NCBI GenBank assembly: GCA_964567745.1 | Contig: CAZMNY010000009.1 | Location: 62,001-126,000 of the forward strand | DNA: 64,000 nt | Direction: 5' to 3' | DNA from: CAZMNY01 sp964567745 | GTDB lineage: Bacteria; Planctomycetota; Planctomycetia; Pirellulales; Pirellulaceae | Shown: piece after piece, positions 9,401 through 17,100 of the stretch | Layout: each line of letters begins with the position of its first letter | Position numbering within the stretch: the first letter of the stretch is position 1 | Translations under genes and position numbers: made by a program | The notes under the pieces: model-generated | Told to the model about the DNA's origin: nothing | Databases searched by the model: none | Seen by the model: the letters and a program-made list of their open reading frames with translations, nothing else

Positions 9401-10127
9401 GTCCCTTGACCGCATTGTCGACCCACTTCTGAATTCCCGGCAGCACCGCTTCGTCGCCGGTGCGCAGATAATACTCACACAATGGAATGCCGCCGTAGCC
9501 GAGATACCATGCATACGTGCTCGGCCGATTCGCAACACTTCGCGCCCATTTGCTGACCGTCTCGAGATCTTTTTCTTCGCCCGTCGATAGCAGGAACAGC
9601 ATGCCGATTCCGCCAAAGCCCGGATTAGCGCCGGGCCCAGCAAGGTAGTCCGCAAAGCAGCGCACAATCTTGTCGGACTTCGGACAATCGAGCGGCCATG
9701 TTTCGCTGTAGGCACCGAGTATCGGCACGCGCACGATGACATCGTCGGACTCGCCCTTAATCGCAAACCGAAGAACTCCGTCGCTCGCCTCAGCGTTGGC
9801 CAGAATTTGGCCGAGCTGGATTCGAGGATCGATGTCCGCCAGTTTCCGGCCATTGATCGACTCGATGACCTGGTCCTTCTTGAGTTTTCCGGTCGCGGCC
9901 GCCGGGGAGCCCTCTTCGATGTGGCTGATGCGCATCGTGAACGCCGGCTGAATCAGATCGATGCCCATACCGACCGGGCCAAGGCGTTTGATGTTCGTCA
10001 GCGACTTGGTTTCGTCTGGACGCGTCGAAAAGACGCCGTGAGCATTTCTGTAGAACGACTGCGCATTGGCCGTGCCCAGGCCACAGGTGATGCTTAAGGC
10101 AAAGACGATAAATTGCTGTGTTGTCAT
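6495..10127 (-). CDS. DUF6288-like giant secreted protein with PDZ domain and helical repeats
   Basis: About 1210 residues; start at 10127 gives the signal peptide MTTQQFIVFALSITCGLGTA. Residues ~30-120 are PDZ-like (GMGIDLIQPAFTMRISHIEE, then VIESINGRKLADID). The middle part (~130-450) has Gly-rich helical segments such as GPGANPGFGGIGMLFLLSTG and YAWYLGYGGIPLCEYYLRTG, recalling alpha/alpha-barrel proteins. Residues ~480-800 look like HEAT-type repeats. The module near the C-terminus (YERAGHDEFSW, YHSFDPIP, TLWEKEVLLMRGTF, GHRYRLRVNDG, TIAVKTFLRFND) matches the upstream-adjacent esterase, but here it has extra Cys residues (CNAGCTGPGC). The tail after it resembles a jelly-roll binding domain. 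I recall DUF6288 as a planctomycete family but cannot verify the assignment; function unknown. It probably heads the minus-strand operon, 104 bp from the esterase. Confidence 0.8.
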   Translation of the reverse strand: MTTQQFIVFALSITCGLGTANAQSFYRNAHGVFSTRPDETKSLTNIKRLGPVGMGIDLIQPAFTMRISHIEEGSPAAATGKLKKDQVIESINGRKLADIDPRIQLGQILANAEASDGVLRFAIKGESDDVIVRVPILGAYSETWPLDCPKSDKIVRCFADYLAGPGANPGFGGIGMLFLLSTGEEKDLETVSKWARSVANRPSTYAWYLGYGGIPLCEYYLRTGDEAVLPGIQKWVDNAVKGQYLDAWAGRGGVPSVTYGNGHLNAGGTAVVTFLMLAKECGADVPDHALLGALVHFYRYSGRGHNPYGDNRPEVGFVDNGKNGNLAFAMAAAAALTPDGEKSVYAAARDACAMTSFYTTSFMLHGHTGGGIGESWRSPAMGLLYEKRPKQYREFMDNRQWHYDLSRRFDGSFGILGGAGYDGPKWNGGWGTAYALTYTIPRKTLRITGAPPTKFSQQYQLPKQPWGVEADNVFLSLQAVPNADGKRQDLTDETLAKDASMPLLRRLHGSGNVSDDMLSRYVRHQDHNIRFVAANKVLGINSEYIGWRSPGGKVRMELAMELLRSDDARVRSAMFAAIYETLRREQRKSILTRGVFDLAISAVQSAEESWWVKDAALRVIGHAPADWVEPHVDLLLPYLSHSDWWLQNATLIALTPVVADERCYRRVLPPIGELVRTNQRSALTLGLLGSIRAQIQRGSPEVHKLAAATLRETYTRYAGVRTARGGQDISSTYDSHLEFIASTLADVPGGLDVLYEISRERFPQEILPYKEFFLNADPAKFGPKLKQAIRPIIEEELIPEFVGRNRGTLRKLADAEIQSGYPGGSRDAVDRIAALYERAGHDEFSWRMFADLRNAEWAYHSFDPIPAERVPWDQLVTRYRDVTPPVGHERWMELSFDPSKFGWKKGQSPFGQYMGQLPTRPTHKCNAGCTGPGCFGATKVITLWEKEVLLMRGTFKIPALREGHRYRLRVNDGNHVGSGGGHIIYINGRPLIESKTCNGRGSGGLPKGAFITKEFFDDFSGDEVTIAVKTFLRFNDKYKVKPSDRVPQGKISLHIEQQKLPPMGDDLVRKSSSVVAMLSSEWQTAQDPDDRERQASAVKYVYDGKFVPNSRLLGRWRTVGVVPAVDEFSTDKRMNARGARFQSMTFLDGGRTDSPVHVWSGNTLMDLSRYEALRIEARTIDGETILFVEVGGFNARHKVDWRSAWHVLRR

Positions 10128-10451
10128 GCGACTGGCCAAGAGGTAAGGAGTTTTCTATCCGCGTTCGCAGATGCGGCTAACGCAGGGCGATGATGCGATC
10201 TGTGCGCAATGAAGTAGCGTCCTGCCAAGCGGCCATTCGAATACATGCACTACGATTGCGGGCATCCCTTCGATCGCCCGCGTCTGCAAGTCTCAACTTC
10301 GAACCGCTGGCCAAGGAGAATCGATTCCTTGATTGTCCGAGCGTAAGGTCTGCCGTCGGCAAAGGCAAGACTGGGTCAGCATTCGACCCGGGAGCCCATA
10401 TTCGCCGGCTTTCGACAACGGTTGACTAGATCGAAATACGGCAGCTTATGT
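10128..10451. other. Intergenic, no gene seen
   Basis: 324 bp between the DUF6288-like start and the FG-GAP remnant. Only short open frames occur in both strands (longest about 80 codons), with arginine/serine-rich translations that resemble no protein. It should contain the promoter of the minus-strand glycan gene run, but I see no convincing -35/-10 pair. Confidence 0.5.
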
Positions 10452-10775
10452 TCACTTCGGCGGATCGCTTTTGCGAGGCTTGAAACGGTACACAGCGCCA
10501 GCGCCGTGATGCTCGCCGGTGGCACCGACGAGAATAGAGTCCTCACTCATCGTCACGTAACGACCAAAGTGTTGTTTGTATTCCGCCGTTGGGGAAGTGA
10601 TTTTTTGATGTTGCCGCCACTTGACGCCATCAAAATAGAACAAGTAGGCCGCCCCTGATTCAGGTCCGCGCGAGCCGTCGCCGTCCGCGCCAACTAACAC
10701 TTGATTGCCCACGTATCGCACGCTGATGCCAAATTTCGGTTTGTCAGACGCTTCCTTAATCTTGAGGCCGTTGAT
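10452..10775 (-). pseudogene. FG-GAP (integrin-type beta-propeller) remnant
   Basis: About 107 codons read without interruption from just after a TGA: INGLKIKEASDKPKFGISV, then RYVGNQVLVGADGDG, SGAAYLFYFDGVKW, YKQHFGRYVTMSEDSILVGA and GAGAVYRF. This is the classic two-blade pattern of bacterial FG-GAP repeats (FG-SV---G---LVGA---GSAY-F). Intact proteins of this kind carry many blades plus a signal peptide. Here there is no signal, no good start (a GTG at 10721 lies inside a blade) and no further blades, so it is a leftover fragment. It directly follows, in the same orientation, another decayed gene. Cytoplasmic use of a two-blade piece seems unlikely. Confidence 0.7.
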
Positions 10776-11992
10776 TCAGGTGGGAATACTTCGAGTTGCG
10801 GTGAGCACGACGAGCAGTTGGCGTTTATGTCCCGATGCTTCATCCGCTCTCAGGCGCCGATAGCGACTGTCTTACCGAATTCCAATTCGACGGTCGATTC
10901 GAATTTCACCTCTTGCACCTTCGGTACTTGAAGCGTGACCGGCTCGTCGAACCCAGCCGCCTTGACGGTCCTGGTGAATACGTCCTCAATGCGAGACTGT
11001 TTGACGGCGCATTCGAGCCATAGCTTATTGCCGGGCCGAACAACGGGCCGCAGATTAAGCTGAAGCCCACAATCGACGACGCGAATCTGAGGCTGGGCGG
11101 CGCGGCCAACCGGTATGACTCCGACCACAAACGGGCGCCGCGTGCCGACCTGGATCGAGGCCATTCGGCCGCTCAGAACTGGCACTGCGGGTGATGAGAG
11201 AGTGGTGTGGTGTGCTTGTCGGCCTGTATCTCCGCGATGACTTTTTTCGCTTTGGCCGCCGGCAAGACTTTGTAGATCGCCGGCAACTCGCTTGTCACCG
11301 TCAACGCTGCCTTAGCGGATTGCTTGGATTTCCTCTTCGGCAGCACGAGTTTGGGCGCCTTGGACTGCGTCTGAAGGAACTGACTCGCTTCAATTTCCGC
11401 CGGACTCAACTGCCAATCCTGAATCCCTGCATCCACAACTCGGCTTCGGACTTCAGCAATCTTGGCGTCAACTCGAACAATCGAGTGTCCGAATGCGGCG
11501 AACTGCTTGACCATCGCGGACAGTCGCTTGTGCTCTTCCTCCGTCGCGGCGACGAAGACTCTGCCATTCCAAATGCGAATTCGTTCCCAGATCCTTTGGC
11601 TCATCCTTAATCGCGCCCGAGTTAAAGGCGCGTTCGAGCGTCGGAGTTGGCGTGTCGTCGTCGGCTGCGACAAACGCGGCGTCCGATAGTGCTGCTGCGG
11701 ATAGCACGAGCATGAAAGCCCAACACCAGCGCGGCGTAACTTGGTGACGTCATTGTCCGAGTTTCATAATTCGCTCCATTCGTCTAGCAGTGACTTCGAC
11801 CGGTTTCATGCCGGGAAAAGCCGGGACGGGCTGAAGAGTACGTTTGAGTTCCAAGACTTGAAGTAAGCTGAGTGCATATCGTTTTGGGTCGCATTTCAAT
11901 GCGCCAATGACTTCTTCATCGCAACAACGTTCCGCCACGCGAGTGGCGATCTTGCAGACAAAGAAAACGACGGGATAAAACCACCAAACTAA
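10776..11992 (-). pseudogene. Decayed M56 (BlaR1-like) peptidase fused to a secretin-like domain
   Basis: Reading leftward from 11992, just after a stop, the frame gives LVWWFYPVVFFVCKIATRV, then AERCCDEEVIGALKCDPKRY and RRMERIMKLGQ, matching the segment of M56/BlaR1 peptidases just after the missing HExxH site. An in-frame TGA (11750-11752) interrupts it. The same frame resumes with a transmembrane-like stretch (TPRWCWAFMLVLSAAALSDA) and an extracytoplasmic linker. The reading then shifts frame near 11600 (GRVFVAATEEEHKRLSAMVK), near 11190 (LSSPAVPVLSGRMASIQVG, then GLQLNLRPVV and GKTVAIG) and near 10845 (KRQLLVVLTATRSIPT, stop). These last blocks are typical of secretin C-terminal domains. 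So one former sensor protease with a secretin-like outer domain has lost its 5' half and accumulated at least one stop and three frameshifts. Confidence 0.75.
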
Positions 11993-11997
11993 TCACT

Positions 11998-12027
11998 ACG
12001 GCAGGATGCCCCAGCCACGTAGTGCGA
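11998..12027. repeat. Dispersed CCCAGCCAC repeat, copy 1
   Basis: ACGGCAGGATGCCCCAGCCA followed by CGTAG. The first 21 bases match a copy at 24356-24376 except for one base (ATG/ATA). Related cores occur at 18240-18281 and 31715-31750, all in the same orientation and all in gaps between genes. Confidence 0.55.
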
Positions 12028-12136
12028 TAGGGCTTGTTGTCTTGGGCCGTGGCCAGTTACGTTGGGCGCCGACGCAGCTTTGCATCGGAACACGTGTCGA
12101 ACAGCATCAAGACGCCGCAGCAAACAGGTAACCAAC

Positions 12137-12913
12137 ATGAAGGCAGCCCAGATTCTCCGCGATAAGATTAATCGCGACGACAGGGTGACGACGGGCGTAC
12201 TCTGCACGTTTCACTTCTGGCCAGGGATGGTTGAACTAGCCATTCGATCAGGGCTCGACTACTTAATCATCGACATGGAGCATTTCTCGTTTGACGCGGC
12301 GATGGTCGCCGAGGCCTGTGCGATCGGCCGCAGGCAAGACTTTGCGATTTTGATCCGGCCGCCGGCCGCCGAGTCTACGCCGCTGAGGCTGGCGATGGAC
12401 CTCGGTCCTTGCGGTCTCCTCGTTCCGGCTGTGTCGAACGAATCGACGATGAAGGCGATTCAAGACGCGGTCTATCTGCCGCCTCGAGGCCGCCGCAGGC
12501 CCGGTGGTCACGGGAACCATTGGGTCGACGATGTCAACTATCAGACTTGGCGGAAATCGGTCGAAGACGATTTGATCATTTTGCCCCAAATCGAAACCCA
12601 AGAGGGGCTTGCGCACGTAGACGAGATCGCACGGCATCCTTTGACGACAGCGATTGCCGTCGGACCGTATGACCTCTCGGCCGATCTTGGCGTATGCTGG
12701 AATCCAGAGGCGGAGGTGTTCCGCGTAGCCTTGCAGCGGATTCGCGATGCCGGCAGGAACGCGGACAAACCGATGTGGATGATCGGCGACGGACTCGATC
12801 TGGCCAAACAGGGATACCGATTTCTTTGCATCGGCGAACCGACATGCTTTCTGCAAACCAAGCTGACGGAACTGAATGAGAACGTAAACAGGATTTGTGA
12901 TGGCCGCGAGTGA
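12137..12913 (+). CDS. HpcH/HpaI aldolase/citrate lyase family protein
   Basis: 258-residue class II (metal-dependent) aldolase of the 2-keto-3-deoxy acid type. Visible family blocks are LDYLIIDMEHFSFD (general D-x-E-H region), ILIRPPAAEST (substrate-contacting Arg), the Gly-rich GGHGNHW, LPQIETQEGLAHVDEIA (metal-binding Glu) and AIAVGPYDLSADLG (metal-binding Asp). It would cleave 2-keto-3-hydroxy or 2-keto-3-deoxy acids to pyruvate plus an aldehyde in the cytoplasm; the specific substrate cannot be called. The start at 12137 is preferred to an upstream in-frame start because homologous sequence begins there (MKAAQILRDKI). Its stop overlaps the next gene by 14 bp, so the two are translationally coupled. 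Confidence 0.9.
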   Translation: MKAAQILRDKINRDDRVTTGVLCTFHFWPGMVELAIRSGLDYLIIDMEHFSFDAAMVAEACAIGRRQDFAILIRPPAAESTPLRLAMDLGPCGLLVPAVSNESTMKAIQDAVYLPPRGRRRPGGHGNHWVDDVNYQTWRKSVEDDLIILPQIETQEGLAHVDEIARHPLTTAIAVGPYDLSADLGVCWNPEAEVFRVALQRIRDAGRNADKPMWMIGDGLDLAKQGYRFLCIGEPTCFLQTKLTELNENVNRICDGRE

Positions 12914-14090
12914 AACGTCCAACGAGACCAATCGATCGCCGAGACCTCGCGGCGCGCGGCTCTGGCTGATGCGACTTCTGGCCTGCGGACTGGGCACGCT
13001 AGCGGCATTCGCCATTCTCGAAGTCAGCTTGCGCGTACTCGACCCGTTCACATTGCGAGTGCATGGCAACCGCATTTCGTTGCCAACCAATGAAGTTTCG
13101 GTCATTCAAAATGACAAGATCGATAAAGTCGACAAGACGATTACGGTAACCCGAAACAGTATCGGATTTCGAGGCCCCGACCCGCCTGCCGGATTCGATA
13201 ACGAGCTTACAATCATCGCGGTCGGCGGCAGCACAACTGAGTGCTACTACTTAACGGACGGAGCAACATGGCCGGAGCAGTTAGCGGCCAATCTGGAGAA
13301 CAACTTCGAGCCGATGTGGTTGAACAACGCCGGACTCGATGGGCATTCGACTTACGGTCATATGATGTTGCTCGAATCCTACGTTAAACCAATGCGACCT
13401 AAGGTCGTGCTGTTCCTGATTGGCATCAACGACGTCGGCAATGAATCACTGACGGTTTACGACGGTATGCCACACGTCCTGCCCAAGCGGACGACACTTC
13501 AGAACATCGGCGTCTTTCTCACCGACACCTACGTCACTGCGCAATACTTTGACACAATTCGCCGAGGCATCCAGGCCAAGCAGAAGGGACTGGTCCACGC
13601 TGACATGAGTCATGCGCAGCTCAAACTGCTCGCAGAGGACAAAGTGGAATTCAGCAAGGCCGAACGAAATTCACTGCTCGACGAGCACAAGTCAAAGTAC
13701 CTCGGCGGGTATCAGCGACGTGTGCTCGAGCTCATCGAGACAACAAGGAAGAGCGGCGCGATGCCAGTGTTGATCACTCAACCGGCGCTGTACGGGTTCG
13801 GCAAGGATGAACCGACCGAAGTCGACCTGGGCGAGATCGCTGTCGGCGCCGTCAACGGCGAAACGCAATGGGCAATCCTTGAACAATACAACGACGTCAC
13901 TCGTAGCGTGGGTCGTGAGCAAGACGTGCTGGTCATCGACCTCGCGGCCGAGATGCCCAAGAACTCGGACCTCTACTACGACTTCCTCCACTTCAGCAAC
14001 GCTGGCGCTAAAGTCGTCGCCAAAATCATGGCAAAGCGACTGACGCCCAAGTTGCAGAGCGAGTTTCCCGAGTTCAAGCGAGCTGAGTGA
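12900..14090 (+). CDS. SGNH/GDSL hydrolase, membrane-anchored
   Basis: 396 residues with one N-terminal membrane helix (LWLMRLLACGLGTLAAFAIL) and the catalytic domain outside the cytoplasm. SGNH blocks are clear: IIAVGGSTTECYYL (block I with the nucleophilic Ser in GGST), NNAGLDGHSTYGH, LFLIGINDVGN (block III G-x-N-D), and DFLHFSNAGAKVVA (block V D-x-x-H). This hydrolase type de-esterifies glycans or cell-surface polymers. ATG 12900 is taken; a GTG codon directly before it (12897) could also serve. The start lies within the 3' end of the aldolase gene, so they form a two-gene operon; a functional link between an acyl hydrolase and a sugar-acid aldolase is possible but unproven. Confidence 0.9.
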   Translation: MAASETSNETNRSPRPRGARLWLMRLLACGLGTLAAFAILEVSLRVLDPFTLRVHGNRISLPTNEVSVIQNDKIDKVDKTITVTRNSIGFRGPDPPAGFDNELTIIAVGGSTTECYYLTDGATWPEQLAANLENNFEPMWLNNAGLDGHSTYGHMMLLESYVKPMRPKVVLFLIGINDVGNESLTVYDGMPHVLPKRTTLQNIGVFLTDTYVTAQYFDTIRRGIQAKQKGLVHADMSHAQLKLLAEDKVEFSKAERNSLLDEHKSKYLGGYQRRVLELIETTRKSGAMPVLITQPALYGFGKDEPTEVDLGEIAVGAVNGETQWAILEQYNDVTRSVGREQDVLVIDLAAEMPKNSDLYYDFLHFSNAGAKVVAKIMAKRLTPKLQSEFPEFKRAE

Positions 14091-14158
14091 GTCCGGTTTC
14101 GCCCAGCCAAGCGGCAGTTCCACTAGGCTCTGGCGAACGTAGATGCCTCGTCCGAAGT

Positions 14159-17100
14159 TTACTCGACCACTTGGATCTCGATACCGCTAATGATCGCCGG
14201 CTTTTTCGACTTCGAAACAAGCTCGACGACAAGGTTATCGGTGACGCTAATGTCCTTGAATTCACGGACCAAACCCGTTTTGTCGCCAGCCTCTTTGGCC
14301 ACATCGAGACCGCTCGCTTCCACGTTGCCCTGAAGCTTGACATCAAAAACTCGTTCGCCCGGCTTAGCGCTGTCGAGTTCTGCGAAATGCAAACGAATGT
14401 TGTACTTGGCCTCAGCGTCATTCTTGCCGAGCAACGGGATTTCGCATTTCGAAAGGCCTCGCGCGCCGGATGAAAGGACCCAAGGCGTGTCGGCTTTGAC
14501 CTTGGCTGAGTCCGCGTTTTCGGCATAGTATCCGCCGCCGCTCGCCAACTTGGGTTTGATGTCAAACACGAACTCCATCCGACCTCGACTTGCCGGTCGG
14601 GGATAGCTCAGCCACAGATTACGAAACTGATCGCGTCGATCGCCCGGGGCGCCGAGATTGAGCGCCATTCGCTTGACCGGCGTCATCGGACCGGCCGCGC
14701 TGTAGATCCCCCAAGCGGGATCACGATCCTCGCGAGGCTCCAAGACGACGGTCGATGTGATCGAGAACAAGCAGACGCATCCGGCGCTGGCCTCTGGAAT
14801 CACAACAAGGCCGTTGCCCGGAATCGCGTTGACCCAACAGCCCAGTCGCTGGCCGGCGAAGTGATTCGTGCCGCTGTCGGAATAGAGGTCGTAATAGCCG
14901 ATAAAGCCGGATCGAAAGAGCATCATGTTCGGAGTGGCGGTGATGATGCCGCAGTGATGCCCGGGCCGGCTAAACTGCCATGCCGTTTGCTCACCGGTCA
15001 ACGGGTGGACGCGTTTGCGTTCTTCGCCCGTGTGCAATTCAAATGACCAGGGCTCGGCGATCACGTAACCGTCGACAACCACCGGACGGTTCATGTGGTT
15101 CGCGTCGCGGCTCCAGAGCTTCTCGCCCTTCTTCGAATCGAGTACAAGAATTCGCCTCTTGCTGAATTCGCCCGAAAGGAACTGACGCCAATAGTGGCCA
15201 TTGGCGTTGGCACCGCCGATGATCACATGACCGTCGTCGTGCATCAAACAGATGTTGCCGCCGCCCGCACTCACGCCGCTCACGTTGGTGACGTCAATCA
15301 CCGACGACCAGAGCTTTTCGCCCGTTTTTGCGTCAAGGCAGACGGCGCGGCGGGCGTCGATCTTTTTCAGCTCCGCTTCCTTCTTCTTCGCCGCTTCTCC
15401 GGTTAGCTTCTTCAGTTCGGTCTTGTCTGCGCGAAGCATCACCTCGCGTTCTTCCTGGCTGATCGTACTCTCCACAAAATACATGCGACCTTCGCCGATG
15501 GCGATTGTGACATGCATGATGTTCGGAGATCGGTAGGTCCACTTCTGTTTGTTGGTCTTCAAATCGACCGCAAAAATTGCATCCGTCGCGGAACCGACCG
15601 TACGCCCGCGGCGTCGAAGCTGACTCGCCAACTCGGAGTGAATCGTGCTGGTGCCGTAGAGCATGCCGTCGTGTTGAGCCAGGTAGCCCCAATCGCGAGG
15701 AACACCGTCGTCGGCTTGCGGAGCGCGGTGGGCATGAATGATCTTGCCAGATGCCGCGTCGAGCTGGGTGCAGGTTTGGCCGGCGGCGACAAACAGAGAA
15801 TCATCGCTCGCCGCCACGTTGCTCGTCTCTTGATTGTTGAAAACGCCGGTACGAATGGCGCCTGGGTTCTTGTACTCCCAGAGGAACAGACCGTTGTAGG
15901 CATCGTACGCTCGAATGTCGTCCAAACCTTGAACGAAGAACCGACCGTTAGTCGATAGTGGCGCCGAAGCGGCTTCGTGACGGTTGATCGTCTTGCTCGG
16001 GCCAGGATCGCCGTACCAGAGCACGCCAAGCGAACCCTTCACACGAAAATCTTTGCTCATCGAAGTGTTGCCGACATTGCCGTATTGGTGCGACCAGTCG
16101 CCGGCTCCAGGCAATTTGCCTCGAGTCAAAACGGCCCAGCCGTCGTGCTTGGAAATCTCGGCGTCCTCGCGCAGATACGTGCTTTGCAGTTCCTTAACGA
16201 CGGCAGCCGCATCGCCTTCCTTGGGTTGGCCGATACAGACTTTGCCACCACATGGTTTGACGTAGCGACCGAGTGACGACGCGCTGACTGGCATCTTTCC
16301 GGAAAGCAGGAATTGCTCGCTCACCACGAGGTTGGCGAAGTAATTCGACAAGGGCGTATCGGCTGCTTCGCTTTTCACAAACGTGACGCGGTGTCCGTAG
16401 AGTCCCGCGGCATCGAGTTTGCGCCGCCCGGCGGCAATCTTTTTCTCGTCGGATTCAACCGCGTAAATCATCAACTTCGAGCGCTTCGCCAACTCGTAGG
16501 CAAGCCGCCCTTCCTCGGCACCAAGCACCAAACCAAAACCTTGGGTGACGTCGGTGTTGGCGAGAATTTGCTCTGCCGCTGATTCGTACAAACCGCTCAA
16601 GTCGTCCTTGCCGTACGAATCGGAAGCGGCGACCGCCGCGTGCTCTTGCGGCTTGTCCTGTTTTGTTCCGCCGAATGCGTAGAGAGTGCCGTTAGTCGTG
16701 CTGACGTAGATGTGCCCGTTGGCGACCGCCAGTCCTCGCACCTCGCCATCAACTTTCGCCGACCAGACTTGTTCGCCAGTTTCGATGTTATACGCTCTGG
16801 CCTCGCCTTCGCCGCCAGCGATGACCAAATTGCCGCATCGGATCAACGACGACTCGCCATTGAACTCGGCTTTCCAGATGATGCCGACTGTGTCGAGCTC
16901 GGCCATCTTCTTTGTGATCGCCGCCAGTTCCTTCGTCTTTCCTCGCAAACTACGTTTCTTAACGAATAGCTTTTGTCTCTCGACGCTCGCCTTGGCGTGG
17001 GCTTCTCGATCGACCGCGATGATGCCTTTGCCGTTGGCGATGTAGGCGATCTTCCCTCGGAACGTCATCTGCCTTCCGGTGATGTATGCATGACCGGCCG

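Noticed and set aside
10177..10429. Two short opposing ORFs upstream of the DUF6288-like gene
   Set aside because: Mutually antisense, no ribosome site, no family features.
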